DNA of 26,690 nt from Paenibacillus sp. oral taxon 786 str. D14 (lineage in GTDB: Bacteria; Bacillota; Bacilli; Paenibacillales; Paenibacillaceae), in the NCBI RefSeq assembly GCF_000159955.1, contig NZ_GG695991.1:7471-34160 (forward strand), given 5' to 3'. A model generated the notes under the pieces. The model saw only the letters and a program-made list of their open reading frames with translations, was not told the origin of the DNA and did no database searches. A program made the position numbers and the translations under genes. The first letter of the stretch is position 1; every line of letters begins with the position of its first letter. Below, one piece after another: positions 1 through 6,827 of the stretch.

Positions 1-133
1 TCCACGCGTTATCGAGCAGCCAGATTTTTTAGGAGGACGAAACAATATTTGCATTTTCACGTATATAAAGGAAGAACATAGACAGCAACCAGTCAAACTT
101 GCGTTGTAAGTCAGAACAAAGGAGGCGGAACCC

Positions 134-574
134 ATGGGAGGATTCGATCCCTCTCCGTTTGGCGGAGGCGGCTTTGGGGGAGGCGGCGATATCATGTTTA
201 CCATCATCCCCGTATTTATGGTCATCTTTTTTGTTATTTTCATCGTGTTGATGATATCCAGTGGGGTCCGTTACGCCAAGAACGCCCGCTCCCCGCGGGA
301 AACGAGATATGCGCGAATCATCTCGAAACGGATGGACGTGCAGCACAGCTCCAGTCACATAGGCGAAAATAACACGATGCACAGCTCGTCTTCTCGGACG
401 TACTATTACATTACGTTGGAGTTTGATAACGGCAGCCGTCAGGAATATTTGGATGTCAAAAATCTGTACGGCCTTGTCGCCGAGGGCGATGTCGGATATG
501 CCGCTGTCCAGGGTGATTGGATTGTGGCGTTTGAGCGCGATGTGTCGCAGCGTCCAAACGGTGGTACATATTAA
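134..574 (+). CDS. DUF2500-family small membrane protein
   Basis: This 146-residue protein has a glycine- and phenylalanine-rich N-terminus, one hydrophobic membrane segment at about residues 21-43, and a soluble C-terminal domain. The C-terminal part has the pattern typical of DUF2500: a Ser/His-rich stretch, then TYYYITLEFDNGSRQEY and a LVAEGDVGYAAVQGDW segment. The ATG follows a strong AAGGAGGCGG ribosome site at 119-128, which fixes the start. DUF2500 proteins are single-pass membrane proteins of unknown function, and no enzymatic motif is visible. The gene stands alone and converges on a small minus-strand gene, with a shared hairpin between them. The family call is from remembered sequence pattern; no function can be given. 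Confidence 0.85.
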   Translation: MGGFDPSPFGGGGFGGGGDIMFTIIPVFMVIFFVIFIVLMISSGVRYAKNARSPRETRYARIISKRMDVQHSSSHIGENNTMHSSSSRTYYYITLEFDNGSRQEYLDVKNLYGLVAEGDVGYAAVQGDWIVAFERDVSQRPNGGTY

Positions 575-588
575 TGGCCTCCAGGCCA

Positions 589-826
589 AAAAAACAAGGT
601 GTTCCAAGGATGATCTTGGGACACCTTCTTTGATTGCTGGACACTTTTTTGGTTTATAGGCCCGCTCGCGGTACGACTCCCGCAAATACCCGACGACATC
701 GTCGATTCTGGGATCCAGGGCGGCCGGTGAATGGAATACCCCAACGGTTTCCGTATAATGCCCCGCAATTAGAATGCCATAGGGACGCTCCTCGTTGATA
801 GCATAATCCGTCGTTTTTTTAGCCAT
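589..826 (-). CDS. Small unknown protein; frame has no stop before its terminator
   Basis: A minus-strand frame starts at the ATG at 826-824 behind a GGAAGAGAGGAT ribosome site and reads MAKKTTDYAINEERPYGILI, then about 50 further plausible residues including VVGYLRESYRER. I do not recognise the family. The frame does not stop where the gene appears to end. It runs into a hairpin (628-597) followed on this strand by seven Ts, then stays open through the whole antisense DUF2500 gene to a stop at 29-31. The end given here is the expected transcript end, not a stop codon. Explanations are a lost stop or frameshift, a real nonstop transcript, or a non-coding frame. The ribosome site and start look genuine; the C-terminus is unresolved. 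Confidence 0.4.
590..628. terminator. Hairpin terminator between convergent genes
   Basis: The arms AAGGTGTTCCAAG (597-609) and CTTGGGACACCTT (616-628) form a 13-bp stem with one non-Watson-Crick position. On the minus strand the stem is followed by seven Ts (596-590), a good intrinsic terminator for the small minus-strand gene. On the plus strand the following run is weaker (CTTCTTTG), so termination of the DUF2500 gene is less certain. Confidence 0.7.
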
Positions 827-945
827 ATCCTCTCTTCCTTCATTCAGCAATAAACATCTAAAATGAATATAACCGATGTCTTTTCCAACATCCAGAACCA
901 ACACGATCCATCGGATCTCAAACCCTTCAGGAGGCTGTTCTCTCT

Positions 946-3294
946 ATGACTAATCACACAGCTGCAATCCTTAGACTTGAAATCGGCCAAGCCAACAAAA
1001 CGATCCGCCCCGGCAAACTCGCCCTGCATGCCGGAAGCAATCCGAAAGGAGAATCGTTTGGATTTACTAACTTCTATATGACTCGCAACGGCGAACCGGT
1101 GATTCCAGTCGTGGGCGAGTTTCATTTTTCCCGTTTCTCATACTTGCATTGGGAAGAAGAGCTGCTGAAAATGAAAGCCGGCGGCGTTCATGTTGTTGCA
1201 ACTTACGTGTTCTGGAATTTTCACGAGGAAGAGGAGGGCGTCTTCGATTGGAGCGGCAACCGCAATCTGCGGCATTTCATTGATCTCTGCGCCAAGCTTG
1301 AGCTGCCGCTAATCTTGCGGATCGGCCCGTTTTGTCATGGTGAGGTCCGCAACGGCGGCATCCCCGATTGGGTGTTCCGCTATCCGCTGGAGGTTCGCTC
1401 TAATGATGAGCGCTACTTGTCACTGGCCCGACGTTTGTATCGGGAGATCGCTCGGCAAATCCAAGGCACTTATTATCAAGAAGGCGGCCCGGTGATCGCC
1501 GTGCAACTGGAGAACGAGTATATGCACGCTGGCGCACCGCTGGACGCCTGGGGATACAGCTCCGGTCAATACGTAACCGCCGGTACTGACGGCTCCGCGC
1601 ATTTGGACGAATTGCGCCGGATTGCCGAGGAGGTTGGCATTCGTCCGCTGTTTTTTACCGCTACTGCTTGGGGTGGAGCCGCAGTACCTGAGGAGGGCAC
1701 GTTACCCATGCTGGCTGGATACGCTTATACGCCGTGGATCCCAAACCAACCGCCAAGCCGCGAGTTCCTGTTCCAGGATCTGCACGTTACGCCCGCCGAG
1801 CCGGTGAATTACGACAGCCTGGAGTATCCGGTAGCTTATTGCGAAATGGCCGGCGGCATGCAGGTCAGCTACAAGGCCCGGCCTTACGTGCCGGCGGAGA
1901 GCATCGAAGCGATGACGTTAGTGAAGATGGGCAGCGGCAGCAATCTCCTGGGTTATTACATGTACCACGGCGGTTCCAATCCCGTCGGCCGCAAGACGTT
2001 CTTAAACGAATCCGGTTTGCCGAAGATCACTTACGATTACCAATCGCCCCTAGGCGAGTTTGGACGGGTTGGTGATTCGTATGACCGCATCCGTACGATC
2101 TCGTTGTTTCTGCAAGCTTTTGGTCACCTTCTGGCTCCGATGGGGACCGTGCTGCCCGCAGGTCAGGAGCATATCGCACCTGAAGATACCCACAGCGTAC
2201 GTTGGTGCGTCCGGCAAAAAGACGGCTCCGGATTTGTGTTCCTGAACAATTTCCAGGATCATGTCGACCTGCCGGATCGCCGGCTACGAATCGAGCTGGA
2301 TACGCCACAGGGGAAGGCGTTCTTCCCTCAAACTGGCGAGTTCACGCTTCGGAGCAGGCTTGCCGCGATCCTGCCGTTCAACTTAGAGCTGGACGGATTG
2401 TTTATTGTGAGCGCCACCGTGCAGCTATTAACCCGGCTGGAAGCAGAGGACGAAACGTTGCTGGTGTTTTTTGCCCATGACGGAATGGAACCCGAGATCG
2501 TGATCCGCAAATCCTCGGTATCTGAAGTAGGAGGGGATGGGAGCCATGGTGCCGTTAAAGAAGACGAGGCGAACTGGATCGTTCGCCCAGCGACCGGCCG
2601 CCAACATCAGATCCGAGTGAAGACAGCCGAAGGCAGGGTCGTTCGTCTCGTCACCTTAACCCGAGATGAGGCGTTACTAACTTATCGTTTCGACGGGCTG
2701 TGGGGCCACGATAGGCTGGTCATCAGCACGAGCCATTTGGCGATAAAGGACGGGCAGCTTATCTGCACTTCGCCGGGACAAAACCAAGTGACCTTATCCC
2801 TCTATCCAGCACCTGTCCCATCGGCTGAATTGCGGAGCAGTGCGGGGGTGCTGCAAACTGCGGCAGAACCTGACGGAAGTGTGTTCCAAACGTATACCCT
2901 TGATTTTGCCGCTTATTCGCCCGAGCTGACTCTCAACTCTCCATCGGATCGCTCTGTACTGGTGGATGTCCCTGCTGACTGGCCGGAATCCGTATCGGAC
3001 GTCTGGCTGCGTATCGAGTACGACGGCGATGTGGCCGCCGCTTACCTCGGTGACCGGATGTTGACGGATCATATCCATTACGGACAGCATTGGGAAATCG
3101 GGTTAAAACAAGTGCGGCACGAGCTGGAGAACCATCCGCTGCACCTCTCGATTACACCGCTTCGCCGAGGCACGGTGCATAGCTTCGTGAACCAGGCCTA
3201 TGTGGAGCGATTTGAAGGGGTGGAGATCGCCAAAATCCACGACATTCAGGTCATCCCCCATTATTCCGCACGTTTATGGCCGCAAGGCAAGTAA
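946..3294 (+). CDS. Glycoside hydrolase family 35 beta-galactosidase-type enzyme
   Basis: The 782-residue protein begins with a GH35 TIM-barrel domain (about residues 40-400). Family hallmarks are VVGEFHFSRF (55-64), TYVFWNFHE (86-94), RIGPFCHGEVRNGGIPDW (125-142) and GGPVIAVQLENEY (180-192). By family rules E191 in the NEY motif is the acid/base and E300 in YCEMAGG the nucleophile. The rest forms beta-rich accessory domains. There is no signal peptide, so the enzyme should act in the cytoplasm on imported oligosaccharides, releasing terminal beta-linked galactose; the exact substrate cannot be read from sequence. The ATG follows AGGAGG at 929-934. The gene is a single unit with its own terminator. 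Its promoter does not share the cre/operator design seen further along. Confidence 0.9.
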   Translation: MTNHTAAILRLEIGQANKTIRPGKLALHAGSNPKGESFGFTNFYMTRNGEPVIPVVGEFHFSRFSYLHWEEELLKMKAGGVHVVATYVFWNFHEEEEGVFDWSGNRNLRHFIDLCAKLELPLILRIGPFCHGEVRNGGIPDWVFRYPLEVRSNDERYLSLARRLYREIARQIQGTYYQEGGPVIAVQLENEYMHAGAPLDAWGYSSGQYVTAGTDGSAHLDELRRIAEEVGIRPLFFTATAWGGAAVPEEGTLPMLAGYAYTPWIPNQPPSREFLFQDLHVTPAEPVNYDSLEYPVAYCEMAGGMQVSYKARPYVPAESIEAMTLVKMGSGSNLLGYYMYHGGSNPVGRKTFLNESGLPKITYDYQSPLGEFGRVGDSYDRIRTISLFLQAFGHLLAPMGTVLPAGQEHIAPEDTHSVRWCVRQKDGSGFVFLNNFQDHVDLPDRRLRIELDTPQGKAFFPQTGEFTLRSRLAAILPFNLELDGLFIVSATVQLLTRLEAEDETLLVFFAHDGMEPEIVIRKSSVSEVGGDGSHGAVKEDEANWIVRPATGRQHQIRVKTAEGRVVRLVTLTRDEALLTYRFDGLWGHDRLVISTSHLAIKDGQLICTSPGQNQVTLSLYPAPVPSAELRSSAGVLQTAAEPDGSVFQTYTLDFAAYSPELTLNSPSDRSVLVDVPADWPESVSDVWLRIEYDGDVAAAYLGDRMLTDHIHYGQHWEIGLKQVRHELENHPLHLSITPLRRGTVHSFVNQAYVERFEGVEIAKIHDIQVIPHYSARLWPQGK

Positions 3295-3300
3295 AAGTCA

Positions 3301-3349
3301 AAAAGCGCGGGTGCAGGAGGAGTTTCTCATGCCCTCGCGCTTTTTTAGA
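3301..3349 (+). terminator. Intrinsic terminator after the GH35 gene
   Basis: AAAAAGCGCG (3301-3310) pairs with CGCGCTTTTT (3337-3346), and further partial pairing occurs inside the loop. The T run at 3342-3347 completes a rho-independent terminator seven bases after the GH35 stop codon. Confidence 0.8.
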
Positions 3350-3385
3350 TAGGCGATAGGGAATCCGGACACGTCGTTCCTATGC

Positions 3386-4270
3386 TCAGTTCACCGGTAA
3401 TCCCCGCTCGCGTGCAAAATTGCCCCAATGCGGCTTACGTCCGTCGATGTCGATGAACCCGTATTCGTCGGACAGGTCCCAGCTGGTCAGCGCTCGGCCG
3501 GTTTTGGCGTGGACGTTCGGGTCTGCGGCCAGAGCCGCCACTGCTTGCCCCACAAAATACGGCGTTTCGGATTCCGCGTATAACGGTTCCTTCTTGATGG
3601 CATCTCGCCAATTCGCTTCCTGAACGCCAAAGTAATCCAGCATCTGCTCGGAACGCAAAAATCCAGGAGTCACCGCCAATGCCGTCACATTGTGCGGCTT
3701 CAGTTCCTCGGCCATGGCTGCGGCTAGGTGGATCGGTGAGATTTTGGCCAAACTGTAGTACAGGTTCCCTCGATAGTTATAGGTCGATCCGTCGGTAATT
3801 TCGATGACCAGGCCTTCCTTCCGTTTGATCATCATCGGTACCCCGTAATAGCTCGTAATGAGATGGGCACGAACGGCCCGCTCCTGCATCAGTAACCCAT
3901 CGGCCAACGGCTGCTCCCAGAACGGAGTGTTCCAATGGGTGAGGTTCTCGCCGCCCCAAATGTCATTCACCAAAATGTCCAGGCGTCCGTTCTGTTCCTT
4001 GTCCACACGTTCAAACAAAGCCCTGACCTGCTCCGGCACCGTATGATCCGTGCGGACGGCGATCCCGATTCCGCCGCGAGCGGTTACCATTTCGGCCGTC
4101 TCGTCAATCGTCTCCGTTCGGCCGATGTCCGATGCTTCTCCCCGGACGCTCCGTCCGGTGCAATACACCGTCGCCCCAGCAGCCCCCAACATAACAGCGA
4201 TTCCCCGGCCTGCTCCACGTGTTGCTCCGGCAACGACGGCCACTTTTCCCGCTAAAGGTTTCTTGTCCAT
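3386..4270 (-). CDS. Short-chain dehydrogenase/reductase (SDR)
   Basis: This is a 294-residue NAD(P)-dependent oxidoreductase with a Rossmann fold. The cofactor loop GATRGAGRG is at residues 15-23. The usual NNAG position is replaced by NDIWGG (about 103-108). The catalytic set is a serine in ITDGS (about 162) and Y172-S-L-A-K176. A CTGRS segment after the second strand suggests NADP preference. The start at 4270 (MDKKPLAGKVAVVAG) gives a normal SDR N-terminus and has GAAAGGAAG upstream. The frame stays open to 4327, but those residues do not look like protein of this family. The gene is divergent from a WYL-domain regulator, which probably controls it. The substrate is unknown. Confidence 0.88.
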   Translation of the reverse strand: MDKKPLAGKVAVVAGATRGAGRGIAVMLGAAGATVYCTGRSVRGEASDIGRTETIDETAEMVTARGGIGIAVRTDHTVPEQVRALFERVDKEQNGRLDILVNDIWGGENLTHWNTPFWEQPLADGLLMQERAVRAHLITSYYGVPMMIKRKEGLVIEITDGSTYNYRGNLYYSLAKISPIHLAAAMAEELKPHNVTALAVTPGFLRSEQMLDYFGVQEANWRDAIKKEPLYAESETPYFVGQAVAALAADPNVHAKTGRALTSWDLSDEYGFIDIDGRKPHWGNFARERGLPVN

Positions 4271-4334
4271 GGTTTCGTTCGCTTCCTTTCCAGATTGAAT
4301 TTCGCACGTACCTTTGTAGAATATCAAAGTATAT

Positions 4335-4367
4335 ATGACATCTATTGTCTTATATCCATGGTATAAT
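4335..4367. promoter_or_regulatory. Divergent promoter region with a GACA-N5-TGTC inverted repeat
   Basis: The 135-bp gap between the SDR and WYL genes holds a TATAAT -10 box for the regulator at 4362-4367, with no good -35 box. On the minus strand ATATATACT (4334-4326 area) is a candidate -10 for the SDR gene. Between them GACA (4337-4340) and TGTC (4346-4349) form a small inverted repeat five bases apart, a plausible regulator site. It is short, so confidence is limited. Confidence 0.4.
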
Positions 4368-4405
4368 CATTCCACGAATCTAAAGAGGCGGGAGGGGGAG
4401 TTATT

Positions 4406-5365
4406 GTGCGTGCGGATCGTTTGCTAAATCTGCTGCTCTTGCTGCAGAACCGGGGAAAAATGAGCTCGCGCCAGCTGGCAGAGCTGCTGGAGGTGTCGGA
4501 GCGGACGATCGTCCGGGACATCGAGGCGTTGAGCGCGGCGGGCATCCCCGTGTACGCGGAGCGCGGCTCCCGCGGCGGTTGGGTGCTGGCGGACAGCTAT
4601 CGGACGAACCTGACCGGCATGCGGCCGGAGGAAATCGTCTCGCTGCTGCTGACGAACCATAACGAGCTTTTGAAGGATCTGGGGATACAGGGGGATTTTC
4701 AGGCTGCTTATCAGAAGCTATTAGCTGCTGCCCCCGCCCCAATTCGGCAGGACGCCGAGATGATCCGCGAGCGCCTCCATATCGACGGGGCCGGCTGGCA
4801 CGCCTCGGAGGAGGCTTTCCCTTGGCTGTCCGCCGTGCAGGAGGCGGTATGGACCCAGCGGAAGCAGCGCATCCGCTACCGCAAGGAAGACGATGTCACC
4901 GAGCGGATCATCCATCCCCTGGGGCTCATCGCCAAACGCAACGTATGGTACGTAGCGGCCGAGCAGGAGCCGGACAGGGAGCTTCGCACGTTCCGCATTT
5001 CCCGGCTGGAGGAAGCCTCCCTGTTAGAGGAGACATTCGTACGGCCAGATGGGTTTGACCTGGCGGCGTATTGGGAGCAATCGACCGCTCGCTTCAAATC
5101 GGAGCTGCCCCGCTATCTCGCGCGGATACGGACGAACGAAACCGGGCTGAGCCAACTCCGCAGGGAGCGATTCATCAAAGTGCTTCATACGGAAGGACCG
5201 GACAACCAGGGCCAGATTCTGGCGGAGATCGACCTCCAGACACTGGACTGGGCATGCGGCGTGATCCTAAGGAACGGCCGGGATGTAGAAGTGCTGGAGC
5301 CGCAAGAGCTGCGAGAACGAGTGAAATCCGAAGCTCAGGCGATACTCACGTTGTATGAACACTAG
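4406..5365 (+). CDS. YafY-like transcriptional regulator, HTH plus WYL domain
   Basis: The 319-residue protein starts with a DeoR/HTH_11-type winged helix (residues 1-60, with SSRQLAELLEVSERTIVRDI and the wing GSRGGWVL). It continues with a WYL domain (about 140-215, with GLIAKRNVWYVAAEQ and RTFRISRLEE) and a WCX-like C-terminal domain (about 230-319). WYL proteins sense a ligand, often a nucleotide or nucleic acid, and repress or activate nearby genes. The start is GTG at 4406 behind GGAGGGGGAG. The divergent SDR gene is the obvious target. No terminator is visible directly after the stop. Confidence 0.9.
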   Translation: MRADRLLNLLLLLQNRGKMSSRQLAELLEVSERTIVRDIEALSAAGIPVYAERGSRGGWVLADSYRTNLTGMRPEEIVSLLLTNHNELLKDLGIQGDFQAAYQKLLAAAPAPIRQDAEMIRERLHIDGAGWHASEEAFPWLSAVQEAVWTQRKQRIRYRKEDDVTERIIHPLGLIAKRNVWYVAAEQEPDRELRTFRISRLEEASLLEETFVRPDGFDLAAYWEQSTARFKSELPRYLARIRTNETGLSQLRRERFIKVLHTEGPDNQGQILAEIDLQTLDWACGVILRNGRDVEVLEPQELRERVKSEAQAILTLYEH

Positions 5366-5388
5366 GCTAGGTGACCCCCTCTTTGTCC

Positions 5389-5418
5389 GGACGCTTTTGC
5401 AGGATTATCCCCTTTGAT
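5389..5418 (-). repeat. Inverted copy of the AAAGGGATAATG short repeat
   Basis: Read on the minus strand this stretch is AAAGGGGATAATCCTGCAAA followed by AGCG. It closely matches AAAGGGATAATGATGCAAAA at 5790-5809, in opposite orientation. Together with the pair at 5783-5846 it flanks the tandem-repeat block. No gene is supported in 5366-5942. Confidence 0.6.
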
Positions 5419-5489
5419 CAGAGCGCATGGAAACAGATCCACTCAAGAGAACGAAAAGCAGGGGGAGGGCCGGATTTTCGTGTAGTTCA

Positions 5490-5715
5490 GGATGGGTTGA
5501 GAGTGGTTCGTGGTGGATTCGGAATTCGTGCAGAATTGATGCGAATTGATTCGGAAATGCTGGGAATTGATCCGAGAATGGTTGGGAACGATTGAGATTG
5601 AATCAGAGCAAATTCAGGATTGATTTGGGAATGATTAAAGGTGATTCGGGATTGACTCAGGGTTGGTTCAAATTGCTTTTTGGATGGTTCGGGAATAGTT
5701 CGGGATCCAGTCTCG
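5490..5715. repeat. Degenerate tandem repeat, GATTCGGAATTG-like
   Basis: The plus strand is rich in G, A and T, poor in C, and repeats variants of GAATTGATTCGGAAATG, such as GAATTGATCCGAGAATG, GATTGATTTGGGAATG and GGATGGTTCGGGAATAG. The period is irregular at about 10-12 or 21-23 bases. Frames on both strands stay open here only because of the repeat composition; none has a ribosome site or recognisable protein pattern. The function is unknown. Confidence 0.6.
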
Positions 5716-5782
5716 GACTTGTCCCTGATTTCCCGTTCCCTTATTCGGACACGCCTTCCGCCCCACGCCACCTGCTTACCTT

Positions 5783-5846
5783 CTGAACGAAAGGGATAAT
5801 GATGCAAAAGCGCCTCACAGAGACACCCTGAACGAAAGGGATAATG
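5783..5846 (+). repeat. Direct repeat pair CTGAACGAAAGGGATAATG
   Basis: CTGAACGAAAGGGATAATG occurs exactly twice, at 5783-5801 and 5828-5846, 45 bases apart. A diverged inverted copy lies at 5389-5418. This looks like one member of a dispersed intergenic repeat family. Only a genome-wide search would show that. Confidence 0.7.
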
Positions 5847-5891
5847 TATGAAAGTCCCCCCCAGGCTCCCCTCCCTCAACCACCTGCTTAT

Positions 5892-5937
5892 AAAAAATAG
5901 CCGGCCAGAACAATCAACTTCTGGCCAGCTATTTTTT
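5892..5937 (-). terminator. Intrinsic terminator of the GH2-metallohydrolase operon
   Basis: AAAAAATAGCCGGCCAGAA (5892-5910) pairs with TTCTGGCCAGCTATTTTTT (5919-5937) with a single C/A-type imperfection on this strand and an eight-base loop. The stem starts five bases past the stop codon of the metallo-hydrolase and has the A/T flanks of a bidirectional terminator. Confidence 0.85.
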
Positions 5938-5942
5938 CACGG

Positions 5943-6803
5943 TTAGTCCAGCAGGAATGCGCGCGGCGATACGTAGAGGAAGCGCTCGGCTCTGGCCATC
6001 ACGTGGACTTTCTGCTCGGGAAAATGTTCATACACATAATCCACGAAGTGCCCCGGCTTCTCTGCATTTACCGCGAACAGGTCATAATGCAGCGGGATCA
6101 CTGTATCCACGCCGATTTCCTGGGCGAAGTGTGCCGCTTCCCGGTAATCCATGTTCCCAACGATTCCGCGCCGCTGGCGGAAGTAATCCCGCCCGTTGAT
6201 CGGCAGCAGGGCGATGTCCGGTTTCAGCTCACCAACTCGCTTGATCAATTCCGGAAAAACCAACGTATCCCCGGCATGATAAAGCGTCACGCCGTTAAGC
6301 TCCAAAACGTACCCGACGTACCGGGGGCAGCCGTCCGCATCCCGTTCCAACTGCTCATGGGCCGCCGCAATTGGCGTTACTCGCAGCTTGGAGAAGAATT
6401 CCATCGGCTTACGGTCGTCTGCGGTGATGAGCAGGGAGTCCGGTAGGCCCATCTCCTGCAATGCCGGCTTGCAGCACGCCGGTGCGAGGATCGGCGCCTC
6501 CGGACTGCTGCGATGCAGCCACGGCAGCGTCCGCGCATCCATATGGTCATCGTGTTCATGCGTAATCAGGCATAGCTGAACGCCTTCAATCTCTTCCGGT
6601 GCAATGGGCGCAGGAAATGTGCGCCGCCAATCGCCGTCGTCCAGATCGCCCGAGAGATAGGGGTCTACGTAAATCGTGATCCCATCCCCTTTAACGATGA
6701 CGCTTTCCTGGCCAAGATACCAAATCGCCAAGGTTCCGTAGGGGGCTTTCGTCCGGGCGATCTCGCGGATCAATGCGGCGCCTGTTCGCTGATTTTGAGT
6801 CAT
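5943..6803 (-). CDS. MBL-fold metallo-hydrolase, UlaG-like
   Basis: This 286-residue cytoplasmic protein has a metallo-beta-lactamase fold. The metal-binding motif THEHDDHMD is at residues 81-89 (H82, H84, D86, H87). Later candidate ligands sit in AAAHEQ, YHAGDT and IPLHYD. The opening WYLGQESVIVKGDGITIYVD resembles UlaG-type proteins, whose best-known member hydrolyses L-ascorbate-6-phosphate lactone; other members are uncharacterised. It starts 24 bases after the GH2 stop, with AAGGAG upstream, and ends at a strong terminator, so it is the second gene of the GH2 operon. A lactone or sugar-derived ester substrate is only an inference from this pairing. Confidence 0.85.
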   Translation of the reverse strand: MTQNQRTGAALIREIARTKAPYGTLAIWYLGQESVIVKGDGITIYVDPYLSGDLDDGDWRRTFPAPIAPEEIEGVQLCLITHEHDDHMDARTLPWLHRSSPEAPILAPACCKPALQEMGLPDSLLITADDRKPMEFFSKLRVTPIAAAHEQLERDADGCPRYVGYVLELNGVTLYHAGDTLVFPELIKRVGELKPDIALLPINGRDYFRQRRGIVGNMDYREAAHFAQEIGVDTVIPLHYDLFAVNAEKPGHFVDYVYEHFPEQKVHVMARAERFLYVSPRAFLLD

Positions 6804-6827
6804 TAGATAGGGGCACTCCTTGATTTT

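Noticed and set aside
31..80. AGGAGG near 31-36 with a TTG start and a ten-codon frame
   Set aside because: Too short and unsupported to call a leader peptide.
29..904. Long minus-strand frame of 291 codons over the DUF2500 gene
   Set aside because: Only the part from the ATG at 826 to the hairpin looks like protein; codons upstream of 826 have no supporting start, and those below about 590 are antisense to a well-supported gene.
5487..5879. Minus-strand frame of 130 codons in the repeat region
   Set aside because: The translation is a Ser/Ile/Pro/Asn-rich echo of the tandem repeat, with no ribosome site and no family pattern.
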